A model generated the notes under the pieces. It was not told the DNA's origin. It ran no database searches and saw only the letters and a program-made list of their open reading frames with translations. Shown one piece after another: positions 7,682 through 15,773 of a stretch of 64,000 nucleotides of DNA (positions within the stretch are counted from its first letter, which is position 1; the number at the start of each line of letters is the position of its first letter). The position numbers were made by a program, and so were the translations under genes. The stretch is from Nitrospira sp. (GTDB taxonomy: Bacteria > Nitrospirota > Nitrospiria > Nitrospirales > Nitrospiraceae), in the NCBI GenBank assembly GCA_009594995.1, contig VOPR01000004.1, positions 62,001 to 126,000 of the forward strand, read 5' to 3'.

Positions 7682-8782
7682 ATGACGATTCGCCACCCGC
7701 GACGGCTGCCGCTTCTCGCACTCGGCATGGTGGCCTTGCTCACGGGGTTGTGGGCCGGCCTTGCGCGTCTCGGCTGGGACCTGCCTGGGCCGCGGCCCGG
7801 GTTTTCATCGTTGCATGGTCCGCTGATGGTGGCCGGGTTTATCGGGACGCTGATCAGTCTTGAGCGGGCCGTGGCGCTCGGCCGACTGTGGGCCTATTCG
7901 GCGCCGTTGCTGACCGGACTGGGCGCAGTAGGGTTGATCATCGGCGCGCCACTGTCGATCGCGCAAGGGCTGATCCTGGCCGGAAGCGTCGGGCTGGTTG
8001 CGATCTTTGCGGCAATTATCCGGCGGCACCCGGCGCTGTATACGTTCACCATGGGGGGCGGAGCCCTTGTCTTCGCTCTTGGTAATCTGCTCTGGTTTTT
8101 CGGTTGGCCCGTCTTTCTGGTCGTCTTCTGGTGGGCAGCCTTTCTCGTGGTGACCATTGCCGGTGAACGGCTTGAGTTGGCCCGTTTACAGCAGGTGACC
8201 ACCGTCGCACAGGCGACATTCTTTCTTCTCCTCGCAACGTTACTTGCGGGACTGTTGCTCCTGGGATGGTGGTTTGACGGCGCGGTTCGTCTGTTCGGTG
8301 CCGGGCTGACCGGTCTGGCCGTATGGTTAAGCCTCAATGACATCGCCAGACGAACGGTACGACAAGCCGGGCTGACACGGTTCATTGCGGTCTGCCTGCT
8401 GAGCGGATATGTCTGGCTGGGGTTGAGCGGACTGGCGGCGATGGTCTATGGCGGCGTGCCGGTGGGACCACAATACGACGTCATCCTGCACGCTTTTTTC
8501 CTGGGTTTCGTGTTCGCGATGATCTTCGCCCATGCCCCAATCATCTTTCCGGCGGTGCTCGGGGCACGAATGACCTATCGGCCGCTGTTCTACGCGCATA
8601 TGGTGCTGTTGCAGATCACGTTGTTGATACGCCTGGGCGGTGACGTGGCCGGGTGGGCGCCGGGACGGCAGGTCGGCGGCTTACTGAACGCCGTTACGTT
8701 GGTCCTGTTCCTTGCGAATACGGTCACGGCATTGGGGAGTCTGCCGGATCGGCCTGCCGTTACGATTCGCCCGCAGTCCTGA
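7682..8782 (+). CDS. Polytopic membrane protein, NnrS-like
   Basis: The product has about 366 residues and is almost entirely hydrophobic, with about ten to twelve predicted membrane helices. Histidines that could ligate metal sit in 'GFSSLHGPLMVAGFIGT', 'LHAFFLGFVFAMIFAHAPII' and 'FYAHMVLLQITLLI'. 'LHGPLMVAGFIGTLISLERA' resembles the 'HG-x-x-M-x-x-G-F' signature of NnrS, a heme- and copper-containing membrane protein linked to nitric oxide stress, and the length fits. I rate the family as probable, not certain. I place the start at 7682, where GGAGGGTTTGAGGCG precedes the ATG; an in-frame ATG at 7637 would overlap the hemerythrin gene by 23 bases. Confidence 0.65.
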   Translation: MTIRHPRRLPLLALGMVALLTGLWAGLARLGWDLPGPRPGFSSLHGPLMVAGFIGTLISLERAVALGRLWAYSAPLLTGLGAVGLIIGAPLSIAQGLILAGSVGLVAIFAAIIRRHPALYTFTMGGGALVFALGNLLWFFGWPVFLVVFWWAAFLVVTIAGERLELARLQQVTTVAQATFFLLLATLLAGLLLLGWWFDGAVRLFGAGLTGLAVWLSLNDIARRTVRQAGLTRFIAVCLLSGYVWLGLSGLAAMVYGGVPVGPQYDVILHAFFLGFVFAMIFAHAPIIFPAVLGARMTYRPLFYAHMVLLQITLLIRLGGDVAGWAPGRQVGGLLNAVTLVLFLANTVTALGSLPDRPAVTIRPQS

Positions 8783-8830
8783 TGTGGGCAATTGGGAGGA
8801 TGGAGTGGTGCAACGAAAAGGGAGTGTTGG

Positions 8831-9154
8831 ATGACTGTAGAGAAACACGAGGCAGGGTCAGATCCGCGGGTGATGGATGCATTGCGCCAAGTGGTGGATC
8901 CCGAGTTGGGGATCAACATCGTCGACTTGGGGTTGGTCTATGGCAGCGAGGTGCGGGATGGGCAGGTCCATGTCACGATGACGATGACGACCCCCGCTTG
9001 TCCAATGGAAGAGTTGCTCATGGAGATGGTGCATTCCTCCATTTTGCGCGAGCTTCCCGACGCGCGTTCGGTGGAAGTGGATCTCGTGTGGGAGCCAATA
9101 TGGAAGCCGGACATGATGAGTCCGGCAGCGAAGGCCCAACTCGGGTGCACCTGA
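8831..9154 (+). CDS. DUF59 / MIP18-family iron-sulfur assembly protein
   Basis: The 107-residue protein contains the DUF59 core: 'ALRQVVDPELGINIVDLGLVYG', then 'VHVTMTMTTPACPMEELL'. It carries the reactive Cys of the 'T-x-x-x-C-P' motif near residue 60. Relatives (SufT, PaaD, MIP18) help insert iron-sulfur clusters into target proteins. The ATG at 8831 begins MTVEKHEAG after 'GGGAGTGTTGG'. It lies 48 bases after the NnrS-like gene and 58 bases before the sigma factor, so it fits the same operon. A link to repair of nitric-oxide-damaged clusters is inferred from the neighbours. Confidence 0.85.
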   Translation: MTVEKHEAGSDPRVMDALRQVVDPELGINIVDLGLVYGSEVRDGQVHVTMTMTTPACPMEELLMEMVHSSILRELPDARSVEVDLVWEPIWKPDMMSPAAKAQLGCT

Positions 9155-9212
9155 GGATCTGCCTGTGATGTGAAGGCGGCAAGGTTCTATCCGCCTGAGA
9201 GGAAGTCTGACC

Positions 9213-10463
9213 GTGAGCGAGAACCAGTCTCAGCCGGTGCGGGCGCTGGTAGACGAGATCTATCGCACTCAGTCCCGTCAGGTCCTCGCCACGTTGATTC
9301 GTCTGCTCGGAGATTTCGATGCGGCCGAAGAAGCGTTGCACGAAGCCTTTGCCGTCGCGGTGGACCAGTGGGCGCGCGAAGGGGTGCCGGCCAATCCGCG
9401 GGCCTGGCTGGTGTCGACCGGACGCTTCAAGGCGATCGACAGCATGCGGCGACGGGCCCGATTCGACGCGTCTCTGCCCGACCTCGCGCGGCATCTGGAG
9501 CTCACCGCCGACGTGGTCGCCGAGGAGGGTGAGGACTCGGTTGAGGATGACCGGTTACGATTGATCTTCACCTGCTGCCATCCTGCGTTGTCGCCGGAAG
9601 CCCAGGTCTCAATGACGCTCCGGGAGGTCTGCGGTCTCACGACCGACGAGATCGCCCGCGCGTTTCTCACAAAGCCCACCACCATCGCGCAGCGCATCGT
9701 TCGCGCCAAGGGCAAGATCCGCGACGCCCGAATTCCCTATGAGGTGCCGTCGGAGGCTGACTTTCCGGACCGGTTGGATGCGGTGTTGAGAGTCGTCTAT
9801 CTCGTGTTCAACGAGGGGTACAGTGCGTCGTCCGGAGATTCGCTGACCAGGCATGATCTCTCGGGTGAAGCGATACGTCTGGGGCGGGTGCTGGTGGGGC
9901 TGCTCCCGGAAGCAGAAGTCTTGGGGCTTCTGGCGTTGATGCTCCTGCAGGACTCGCGTCGCGCCGCGCGCACTTCCCCGACGGGAGATTTGATTCTGCT
10001 CGAACAGCAGGACCGCTCGATTTGGAATCGAGATCAGATTGCCGAGGGTACGGCGCTGGTTGAACGGGCACTGGCCTCCCGACAGATCGGTCCCTACACC
10101 ATCCAGGCGGCGATTGCCGCCGTGCATGCGGAGGCTCCCGATGCAGCGGCTACGGACTGGGCGCAGATCGTCGGACTGTACGACGTGCTGTTGCGGGCTG
10201 AGTCGTCACCGGTGGTGGAACTCAATCGGGCTGTGGCTCTGGCGATGCGTGACGGACCATCCGCGGGTCTTGCGCTTGTCGATGACATTCTCTCGCGCGG
10301 CGATCTGGTGAATTACCACCTGGCCCATTCAGCGCGGGCAGACCTCTGTCGGCGATTGGGGCGAACCGGAGAAGCCCGAACTTCATATGAACGCGCGTTG
10401 GCGCTCACGCAGCAGGAACCGGAGCGACGGTTCCTGGAGGGCCGATTGAGAGAACTTGGTTGA
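9213..10463 (+). CDS. ECF42-group RNA polymerase sigma factor with C-terminal helical extension
   Basis: The 416-residue product has a sigma-2 region at about residues 10-75 ('LIRLLGDFDAAEEALHEAFA', 'NPRAWLVSTGRFKAIDSMRR'). A 'FTCCHPALSPEAQVSMTLR' segment leads into a sigma-4 helix-turn-helix ('EVCGLTTDEIARAFLTKP' and 'IAQRIVRAKGKIRDARIPY', about 130-180). A 230-residue helical/TPR-like C-terminal domain then includes 'VVYLVFNEGYSASSGD'. This size and order are diagnostic of group ECF42, which lacks an anti-sigma factor and is linked to DGPF/YCII proteins; three of those lie downstream. Translation starts at GTG 9213 behind GAGAGGAAG. Activity is probably controlled through the C-terminal extension, as reported for the group. 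Confidence 0.92.
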   Translation: MSENQSQPVRALVDEIYRTQSRQVLATLIRLLGDFDAAEEALHEAFAVAVDQWAREGVPANPRAWLVSTGRFKAIDSMRRRARFDASLPDLARHLELTADVVAEEGEDSVEDDRLRLIFTCCHPALSPEAQVSMTLREVCGLTTDEIARAFLTKPTTIAQRIVRAKGKIRDARIPYEVPSEADFPDRLDAVLRVVYLVFNEGYSASSGDSLTRHDLSGEAIRLGRVLVGLLPEAEVLGLLALMLLQDSRRAARTSPTGDLILLEQQDRSIWNRDQIAEGTALVERALASRQIGPYTIQAAIAAVHAEAPDAAATDWAQIVGLYDVLLRAESSPVVELNRAVALAMRDGPSAGLALVDDILSRGDLVNYHLAHSARADLCRRLGRTGEARTSYERALALTQQEPERRFLEGRLRELG

Positions 10464-10532
10464 GCGACTCACGTGCGGTCTTCGTTTTCTAACTGATTGA
10501 TATCCTGACATCTTCATCGTCCCATGCCAGGC

Positions 10533-10560
10533 TGTCGATTTTCGACGCTTTCGACGACTA
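10533..10560 (+). promoter_or_regulatory. Putative ECF42-dependent promoter (copy 1)
   Basis: TGTCGA (10533-10538) is followed after 16 bases by CGACTA (10555-10560). The same two boxes at the same distance occur at 13652-13679, upstream of another gene of this cluster. As I recall, ECF42 promoters in Streptomyces have TGTCGA at -35 and a CGA-type -10. The start of transcription would be about 30 bases before the VOC gene at 10597. Confidence 0.7.
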
Positions 10561-10596
10561 TCTCATACACGAGCCACTCATTGAATGGAGGACTTC

Positions 10597-11010
10597 ATGG
10601 CGAAGCGCACCCCAGCACGCAAAACGACGAAGAAAACAGATTGCCCGGCCAGCCTGGTCTGGTTTGATATCCCTGCCGACGATCTGTCCCGGGCGAAAAA
10701 TTTTTATAGTTCATTGTTCGGTTGGAAGATCACGCGGTTTCCCGCCATGCCGGATTATTGGCACATTGACACCGGAGGCGGGAAGGATACGCTGGACGGC
10801 GGACTCCTGCCGCGCAAATACCCGCAACATCCCTTCACGGCCTATGTCTCCGTTCCGTCGGTTGATAAGGCGGCGGCCAAGGTTGCGAAGCTGGGCGGGA
10901 GCATTTGCAAACCCAAAACGCCCGTGCCGGGGATGGGGTACTTCGTGATCTGTGAGGATACCGAAGGCAATACGTTCGCCCTGTGGGAGATGAATCCTAA
11001 GGCCAAGTAG
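10597..11010 (+). CDS. VOC (glyoxalase/bleomycin resistance) superfamily protein
   Basis: The 137-residue product starts with a basic tail (MAKRTPARKTTKKTDC) followed by one VOC domain. 'LVWFDIPADDLSRAKNFYSS' with 'LFGWK' forms the first beta-alpha-beta-beta-beta unit, and 'TAYVSVPSVDKAAAKVAKLG' to 'MGYFVICEDTEGNTFALWE' forms the second. The terminal Glu of 'FALWE' and the Asp of 'VWFDIP' may be metal ligands. The reaction is unknown; VOC proteins include glyoxalases and antibiotic-binding proteins. The ATG at 10597 follows GGAGG; an ATG 12 bases upstream has no site. It is the first gene behind the candidate ECF42 promoter and is followed 60 bases later by a DGPF gene. Confidence 0.88.
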   Translation: MAKRTPARKTTKKTDCPASLVWFDIPADDLSRAKNFYSSLFGWKITRFPAMPDYWHIDTGGGKDTLDGGLLPRKYPQHPFTAYVSVPSVDKAAAKVAKLGGSICKPKTPVPGMGYFVICEDTEGNTFALWEMNPKAK

Positions 11011-11070
11011 CCACGCCGGGAGTACGGTTTGAGGCGTGAATACACGGTTACATCATCAGGGGAGTCCATC

Positions 11071-11427
11071 ATGAAATATCTCTGTCTAGTCTATGTCGAA
11101 GAGAAGATTTTGCATGCTCTACCGAGCGCTGAACGGGTTGTGCTCTCGAACGAATCCATGGCCTATTGCGAACGGCTGCAGAAGATCGGCCAGTTGCTGG
11201 CGGCGTCCCCGCTTCATCCGGTGGAGACGGCCACTACGGTGAGGGTGCGCGAGGGCAAGACATCGACGACCGATGGACCCTTTGCTGAAACCAAAGAACA
11301 GCTCGGCGGTTTTCTGCTGATCGATGTGCCGGATCTCAACGATGCGATTCGGATTGCCGCCCAGTTCCCCGCCGCTCGTATCGGGAGCGTGGAGGTTCGT
11401 CCAATGAAGGAGCAAGGCTGCGCTTGA
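11071..11427 (+). CDS. YCII-related DGPF-domain protein (1)
   Basis: The 118-residue protein begins MKYLCLVYVEE and contains the name-giving motif 'TDGPFAETKEQLGGF', then 'AARIGSVEVRPM' at the end. YCII-like proteins have a ferredoxin-like fold and a conserved His-Asp pair; a few members act on small chlorinated or acyl substrates, but the DGPF branch has no established reaction. The gene follows the VOC gene by 60 bases without a separate promoter, and GGGGAG precedes the ATG. Two further paralogues are at 13241 and 13750. Their presence beside an ECF42 sigma factor is the usual arrangement, and they are likely sigma targets. Confidence 0.9.
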   Translation: MKYLCLVYVEEKILHALPSAERVVLSNESMAYCERLQKIGQLLAASPLHPVETATTVRVREGKTSTTDGPFAETKEQLGGFLLIDVPDLNDAIRIAAQFPAARIGSVEVRPMKEQGCA

Positions 11428-11515
11428 TTGCGTGCAATGAAAAGTCGGGGTCGGGGGTGCGAATACGAAATCAGGTCGCGCCGCATGGCGGCGTGAATTG
11501 AGAAAGGAGTCGGGT

Positions 11516-12697
11516 ATGAGCCGGGTACGGGTACTTGTCGGAACGAAGAAAGGCGCGTTCATCCTCACATCGGATGGCACGCGAAAGAAGTGGGAGGTTA
11601 CCGGGCCGCACTTTGGCGGCTGGGAACTGTATCACCTCAAGGGCTCACCGGCTGATCCCAATCGCGTGTATGCGTCGCAGACCAGCAGCTGGTTCGGGCA
11701 GGTCATTCAGCGCTCGGACGATGGCGGCAAAACCTGGAATCCCCCCGGCACCAAGCCCGAGGATCTGATGGGGGCGGATGGCATGCCGAACGGGGCGAGC
11801 AACATGTTCGTGTATGACCAGTCGGCGGAAACAGGGAAGCCACTCACGACGCATCAACATTACGACGGCACGCAACGCCCGTGGGAGTTCAAGCGGGTCT
11901 GGCACCTGGAACCATCGGCGACCGATCCGGATACGGTGTACGCCGGGGTTGAGGACGCGGCGCTGTTTCGTTCCACCGATGGTGGGCGGACCTGGAAGGA
12001 ACTCGCCGGCCTGCGTGATGCCAAGGGCAAGCTGTGGCAGCCGGGTGCCGGCGGGATGTGTTTGCACACGATCGTGCAGGATCCCAGCAACGCGCAGCGT
12101 ATGTATATCGCCATCAGCGCGGCGGGCGTGTTCCGGACCGACGACGGCGGCAAGACCTGGCGGCCGACGAATCGCGGACTGAAGTCACAATTTGAACTGC
12201 CTGATCCCGATGCGGAGGTCGGCCACTGTGTGCATTGCATTACGATGCATCCGTCCCGGCCGAATACGCTGTTCATGCAGAAACATTGGGATGTGATGCG
12301 CAGCGACGACGGGGGAGAATCCTGGCAGGAAATCAGCGGAAACCTGCCTACGGACTTCGGTTTTCCGATTGCGGTGCATGCGCATGAACCGAATACCATC
12401 TATGTGGTGCCGATCAAGAGCGACTCCGAGCACTATCCCCCGGAAGGAAAGCTGCGGGTGTATCGCAGCCGCAGCGGCGGCAATGAATGGGAACCCCTGA
12501 CCAAGGGGCTTCCGCAGCAGAATTGTTATGTGAATATTCTTCGCGATGCGATGTCCGTCGACTCGCTCGATCCCTGCGGCCTGTATTTCGGGACGACTGG
12601 CGGCCAGGTCTATGCTTCGGCTGACGGCGGAGACAGTTGGGAGCCGATTGTGCGGGATTTGCCGGGGGTGTTGTCCGTCGAAGCACAAACTCTGTAG
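11516..12697 (+). CDS. Asp-box (BNR) beta-propeller protein, sialidase/sortilin-like fold
   Basis: The 393-residue protein begins [15 protein letters not shown] and has no signal peptide, so it is probably cytoplasmic. At least five Asp-box motifs (S/T-x-D-x-G-x-x-W) are visible: [32 protein letters not shown] and SADGGDSW. They are spaced as in a multi-bladed propeller. The catalytic Arg triad and Tyr/Glu pair of true sialidases are not evident, so enzymatic activity should not be assumed. AAAGGAG precedes the ATG. The next gene encodes a MoaD/ThiS-like protein; the two families often occur as neighbours, but their joint role is unknown. Confidence 0.88.
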   Translation: MSRVRVLVGTKKGAFILTSDGTRKKWEVTGPHFGGWELYHLKGSPADPNRVYASQTSSWFGQVIQRSDDGGKTWNPPGTKPEDLMGADGMPNGASNMFVYDQSAETGKPLTTHQHYDGTQRPWEFKRVWHLEPSATDPDTVYAGVEDAALFRSTDGGRTWKELAGLRDAKGKLWQPGAGGMCLHTIVQDPSNAQRMYIAISAAGVFRTDDGGKTWRPTNRGLKSQFELPDPDAEVGHCVHCITMHPSRPNTLFMQKHWDVMRSDDGGESWQEISGNLPTDFGFPIAVHAHEPNTIYVVPIKSDSEHYPPEGKLRVYRSRSGGNEWEPLTKGLPQQNCYVNILRDAMSVDSLDPCGLYFGTTGGQVYASADGGDSWEPIVRDLPGVLSVEAQTL

Positions 12698-12700
12698 CGG

Positions 12701-12840
12701 TTGCTGAAAATGGCCGTGACGATGCGCTGAAAACGCCCTCCAGCGGCGTTCTCGCCTCGGGCACGTCCTCAACGTAGCCCAGGGCTACGCCTCCGTCGCG
12801 TCCGTCGGCTGCGTCCTTGCTGGAAGAGCGTTTTGAGTTA
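12701..12840. repeat. Intergenic palindromic (REP-like) element
   Basis: This stretch between the Asp-box and MoaD-like genes is built of nested inverted repeats. The outer arms are AAAACGCCCTCCAGC (12730-12744) and GCTGGAAGAGCGTTTT (12819-12834), which pair imperfectly. Inside is a perfect hairpin, CGTAGCCC-A-GGGCTACG (12773-12789). The phrases 'CCAGCGGCGTTCTCG' and 'GTTGCTGAAAA' resemble a multi-copy intergenic element that I associate with Nitrospira chromosomes. I see only one copy here. It could attenuate or process the transcript between the two genes. Confidence 0.6.
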
Positions 12841-12909
12841 CCCTCACGGATCGCTCGTTTAATTTAACGTCCGATCAAGTGGGATGCGAACGATGTCTGG
12901 AGGTGTTTC

Positions 12910-13206
12910 ATGGTGCGCGTAATTTTGCCTCAGCATTTGCGGACGCTGGCAAGGGTCGAAGGAGAAGTCTCTCTGGATGTGGTGAGGCCTGTGACGCAAG
13001 AAGCCGTACTCAATGTGCTGGAGGCACGCTATCCCATGTTGCGCGGAACGATACGAGACCACGTGACCAGACGGCGGCGACCGTTCATCCGTTTCTTTGC
13101 CTGCGAGCAGGATCTGTCGCACGATTCGTCGGATGCTCCGTTGCCAGAAGCCGTTGCGAAGGGGGAGGAGCCGTTATTGATTGTGGGTGCCATGGCCGGC
13201 GGTTAA
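12910..13206 (+). CDS. MoaD/ThiS-like ubiquitin-fold protein
   Basis: The 98-residue product reads [20 protein letters not shown], then '[20 protein letters not shown]' and '[14 protein letters not shown]', and ends '[10 protein letters not shown]'. The beta-grasp order and the terminal Gly-Gly are typical of MoaD/ThiS sulfur carriers, in which the last Gly is adenylated and thiolated. No MoaE or adenylating enzyme is nearby, so the carrier's client is unknown. Pairing with an Asp-box propeller gene just upstream recurs in bacteria in my experience. A ribosome site (TGGAGGTGTTTC) precedes the ATG. Confidence 0.85.
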   Translation: MVRVILPQHLRTLARVEGEVSLDVVRPVTQEAVLNVLEARYPMLRGTIRDHVTRRRRPFIRFFACEQDLSHDSSDAPLPEAVAKGEEPLLIVGAMAGG

Positions 13207-13240
13207 CACTGCTTGCACATAGATCAATGGAGACACGTGC

Positions 13241-13606
13241 ATGAAATATTTGTTGCTGGTTCATCATAGTGAAGAAGCCTTTGCCAGGATGGCTGACGCC
13301 ACGAGGCGGGAGATGCTGGCGGAATCCGTACAGCTGACACATCAGCTCCACGCCAAGGGGCAGTATGTCAGCGCGTCGCCCTTGCATCCGACTTCGACGG
13401 CAGCCCGGGTCCAAGTTCGTGAGGGGCGGCCGATCGTGACCGATGGGCCGTTTGCGGAAACACGCGAGCAGACGGCCGGGTATTTTCTCGTCGAAGCGCA
13501 GAATCTCCAGGAAGCGGTTGGCATCGCGGCGCGGATTCCAGGCGCGCGTCTCGGTAGCGTGGAGGTACGGCAGGTCCGGGAGATAGAGGGCTTGCCGGAA
13601 GTGTAG
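13241..13606 (+). CDS. YCII-related DGPF-domain protein (2)
   Basis: The 121-residue protein begins MKYLLLVHHSEEAFARM and contains 'VTDGPFAETREQTAGYFLVE' followed by 'ARIPGARLGSVEVRQV', the conserved DGPF core. The His-His pair near residue 9 lies where the family has its catalytic-site His. It is 34 bases downstream of the MoaD-like gene with only a weak GGAG ribosome site and no sigma motif of its own. It is therefore probably read from upstream, possibly from the promoter at 10533 across the REP-like element. Confidence 0.9.
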   Translation: MKYLLLVHHSEEAFARMADATRREMLAESVQLTHQLHAKGQYVSASPLHPTSTAARVQVREGRPIVTDGPFAETREQTAGYFLVEAQNLQEAVGIAARIPGARLGSVEVRQVREIEGLPEV

Positions 13607-13651
13607 TCGCGGGGGGGGCCGGTGAGGTCATGGGATGTCTCCGGTAGGACC

Positions 13652-13679
13652 TGTCGATTTCGAGATGTTTGTTCGACTA
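13652..13679 (+). promoter_or_regulatory. Putative ECF42-dependent promoter (copy 2)
   Basis: TGTCGA (13652-13657), 16 bases, CGACTA (13674-13679). The boxes, the spacing and the T-rich start of the spacer match the copy at 10533-10560. Transcription would begin about 60 bases upstream of the third DGPF gene at 13750. Confidence 0.7.
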
Positions 13680-13749
13680 ATAGGCAGAGGCCACACCGAT
13701 CTCGAAACACTGAAGCAGGCCGACAATGGCATATAAGGAGCACCGGTCC

Positions 13750-14178
13750 ATGCGATTTCTGATCATCATCAAGGCGACCAAAGATTCGGAAGCAGGCGTC
13801 ATGCCGAGCGAGCAACTGCTGAGCGAGATGGGCAAGTTCAATGAGGAGCTCGTGCAGGCGGGTGTGATGCTGGCGGGCGAGGGCCTTCACCCGAGTTCCA
13901 GGGGCGCGCGCGTCAAGTTTTCAGGAAACCAACGCACCGTCATGGATGGCCCCTTTGCCGAGACCAAGGAACTGATCGCCGGGTACTGGTTGTGGCAATG
14001 TCGGTCGAAAGAGGACGCCATCAACTGGGTGAAGCGTTGTCCCAACCCGATGCCTGGCGAGGACTCGGAGATCGAGATTCGACAGGTCTTCGAGGCGGAA
14101 GACTTCGGTGCTGAATTTACGCCCGAACTTAGAGCGCAGGAGGAGCGTCTACGCGCGCAGATTGCCGAGAAGCCGTAG
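13750..14178 (+). CDS. YCII-related DGPF-domain protein (3)
   Basis: The 142-residue protein starts MRFLIIIKATKDSEAG and has 'VMDGPFAETKELIAGYWLWQ' and 'RCPNPMPGEDSEIEIRQVFE'. A charged C-terminal extension ('LRAQEERLRAQIAEKP') makes it longer than the two other copies. I place the start at 13750 because AAGGAG precedes it by 9 bases; an ATG at 13726 would put this site inside the gene. It follows the second candidate ECF42 promoter. The lipoprotein and DUF1579 genes downstream may be part of the same transcript. Confidence 0.9.
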   Translation: MRFLIIIKATKDSEAGVMPSEQLLSEMGKFNEELVQAGVMLAGEGLHPSSRGARVKFSGNQRTVMDGPFAETKELIAGYWLWQCRSKEDAINWVKRCPNPMPGEDSEIEIRQVFEAEDFGAEFTPELRAQEERLRAQIAEKP

Positions 14179-14293
14179 TATGCAAATGAACCATGATGGA
14201 CGTTGCCATGGCAGAGATCATCTCAGGCACATTGACCAGACTTCCGCCGCGTGATTCACTAGACGACGACCATCTTTATTGAGGAGGCCTGCT

Positions 14294-14728
14294 ATGCGAC
14301 GTGCGATTCAATTTCTTGCCATGACCTGTATGCTGACCATGCTGAGCGGCTGCAGTTATCTTTTTTATCCGCGTGCCGGCGATTACACGACGCAAGCCAA
14401 AGGCGCGACCGGGGTGGAAACGATGACCAATCTTGCCACGATGATGGAGGCGACGGCTTCCAAGGCGAAGGGTGGGAAGGGCGTGGATGCGGCCTTCGAC
14501 GATTTGCACAATCAGTTCCATGCGCTGAGCGATTCGTACTGCAGTGTGACGGATGCGCAAAGCAAAACCCCGGCGTATGCGCTGGCTGTGACCCACAAGA
14601 AGGAACTCGGCGCGATCTTCAAGCGGCTGTGGAAGTTTAAGGACGACCAACCCCAACGCGATCAGCACCTGGATCTACTGGCGGCTGAGTTGAAAGAACT
14701 CAAGGAGACGCTGCAAACAATCAAGTAG
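14294..14728 (+). CDS. Small lipoprotein, unknown function
   Basis: This 144-residue product has a lipoprotein signal (MRRAIQFLAMTCMLTMLSGC) with an LSGC lipobox, so the mature protein starts at Cys20. The mature part is helical ('MTNLATMMEATASKAKGG', 'LAAELKELKETLQTIK') with several Lys residues. There is no family I recognise. A GAGGAGG ribosome site sits 6 bases before the ATG at 14294; an in-frame TTG 15 bases upstream is less likely. Confidence 0.82.
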   Translation: MRRAIQFLAMTCMLTMLSGCSYLFYPRAGDYTTQAKGATGVETMTNLATMMEATASKAKGGKGVDAAFDDLHNQFHALSDSYCSVTDAQSKTPAYALAVTHKKELGAIFKRLWKFKDDQPQRDQHLDLLAAELKELKETLQTIK

Positions 14729-14794
14729 GGTGCGTATACATAGGATGACGTGATGCAGCGCGATGGCGTCATCTCTCACCAGAAGGAGGCCACA

Positions 14795-15394
14795 ATGCGA
14801 TTCACCTATATCACGGTTGCTGCAGTCTGTGCGGTTATGTTGGCAGTGCCTGTCTCAGCCAAGGAGAAGAAGGCTGACAAGGCAATGGACCAGCAGGCGA
14901 TGATGGAGCTGTGGAAGAAGGCCGCTACGCCGGGCGAGCCGCATAAGCTGTTTGCGACTCTTGTCGGCAGTTGGACGACTCAGACGAAGGAGTGGATGGA
15001 GCCTGGGAAGCCCCCGTCAGAATCCGCCGGTACCGCCGACATGAAGATGTTGTTGGATGGACGCTTTCTCTATCAGGAATTCAACGGCACCATGATGGGA
15101 CAACCTTACGCCGGGATCGGCATCGACGCGTACGACAATATGAGCAAGAAATATGTCACCGCCTGGATGGATTCCATGGGGACTGGAATTTTCACCATGC
15201 AGGGCACGGCTAGTGCCGACGGCAAAACGGTTACGCTCAGGGGCTCACATCCTGAACCGGGCGGAGGGCAGATGCATCACCGTGCGGTGTGGAAAATCCT
15301 CGATTCCAATACTCAAACCTTCGAGATGTACGGGAACCATGGTCATGGCAAAGAAATGAAATTTATGGAAATCACCTATACGCGTAAACCGTAG
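14795..15394 (+). CDS. DUF1579 family exported protein
   Basis: The 199-residue protein has a signal peptide (MRFTYITVAAVCAVMLAVPVSA). The DUF1579 core follows: 'GEPHKLFATLVGSWTTQTKE', 'LLDGRFLYQEFNGTMMGQPY', 'GIGIDAYDNMSKKYVTAWMD'. The 'L-x-G-x-W' and 'G-R-F-L' motifs are characteristic of this lipocalin-like domain. Such genes often accompany DGPF/ECF loci, but no reaction is established. AGAAGGAGG precedes the ATG at 14795. It lies 66 bases after the lipoprotein gene, probably in one unit. Confidence 0.85.
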   Translation: MRFTYITVAAVCAVMLAVPVSAKEKKADKAMDQQAMMELWKKAATPGEPHKLFATLVGSWTTQTKEWMEPGKPPSESAGTADMKMLLDGRFLYQEFNGTMMGQPYAGIGIDAYDNMSKKYVTAWMDSMGTGIFTMQGTASADGKTVTLRGSHPEPGGGQMHHRAVWKILDSNTQTFEMYGNHGHGKEMKFMEITYTRKP

Positions 15395-15773
15395 GGATTG
15401 ACCTGCGCATTTCGCCGCAAATGGGTTGGCTGCAAGGCATGTTGCTGGAATGGTCGTTGGGAAGACGCCGTCATAAAAAACGTCGCCATGCGTCTTCTCA
15501 CGGCCGTCCCGGCACTGTTCGCTGTCTTCGTTGGAACGTCACTACCCAGGGCGTGCGGTCGTACTGGCGAGATCGTTCTGGAGATTGCCGGCCCAATTGA
15601 GCCACCAGCCTCACGTAGTTCCCATTCCCACCTCTACCCCGTTCGGACATATCTGATTAGCGCGCCCGCTGTGAACGGAAGTGCCTCCGTTGCTTACATG
15701 GAAGCCAACCAGTAAGATAGGTTAACTCCGGCAGCAAGCAGCAGGTGCAGTCAGATTTTTTAAGGGAGTACGC
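15395..15773. other. 379-base gap before the RND operon; one doubtful ORF
   Basis: A forward reading from ATG 15488 to 15715 gives a signal-like start (MRLLTAVPALFAVFVGTS) and ends 'SASVAYMEANQ'. It has no ribosome site and no recognisable domain, so I do not call it a gene. The last 50 bases contain the purine-rich AAGGGAG site of the RND adaptor gene. No clear terminator or promoter was seen. Confidence 0.4.

Noticed and set aside
15488..15715. Possible secreted peptide gene with a signal-like start
   Set aside because: There is no ribosome site, no family, and the composition is unlike the neighbours; recorded only as a gap description.
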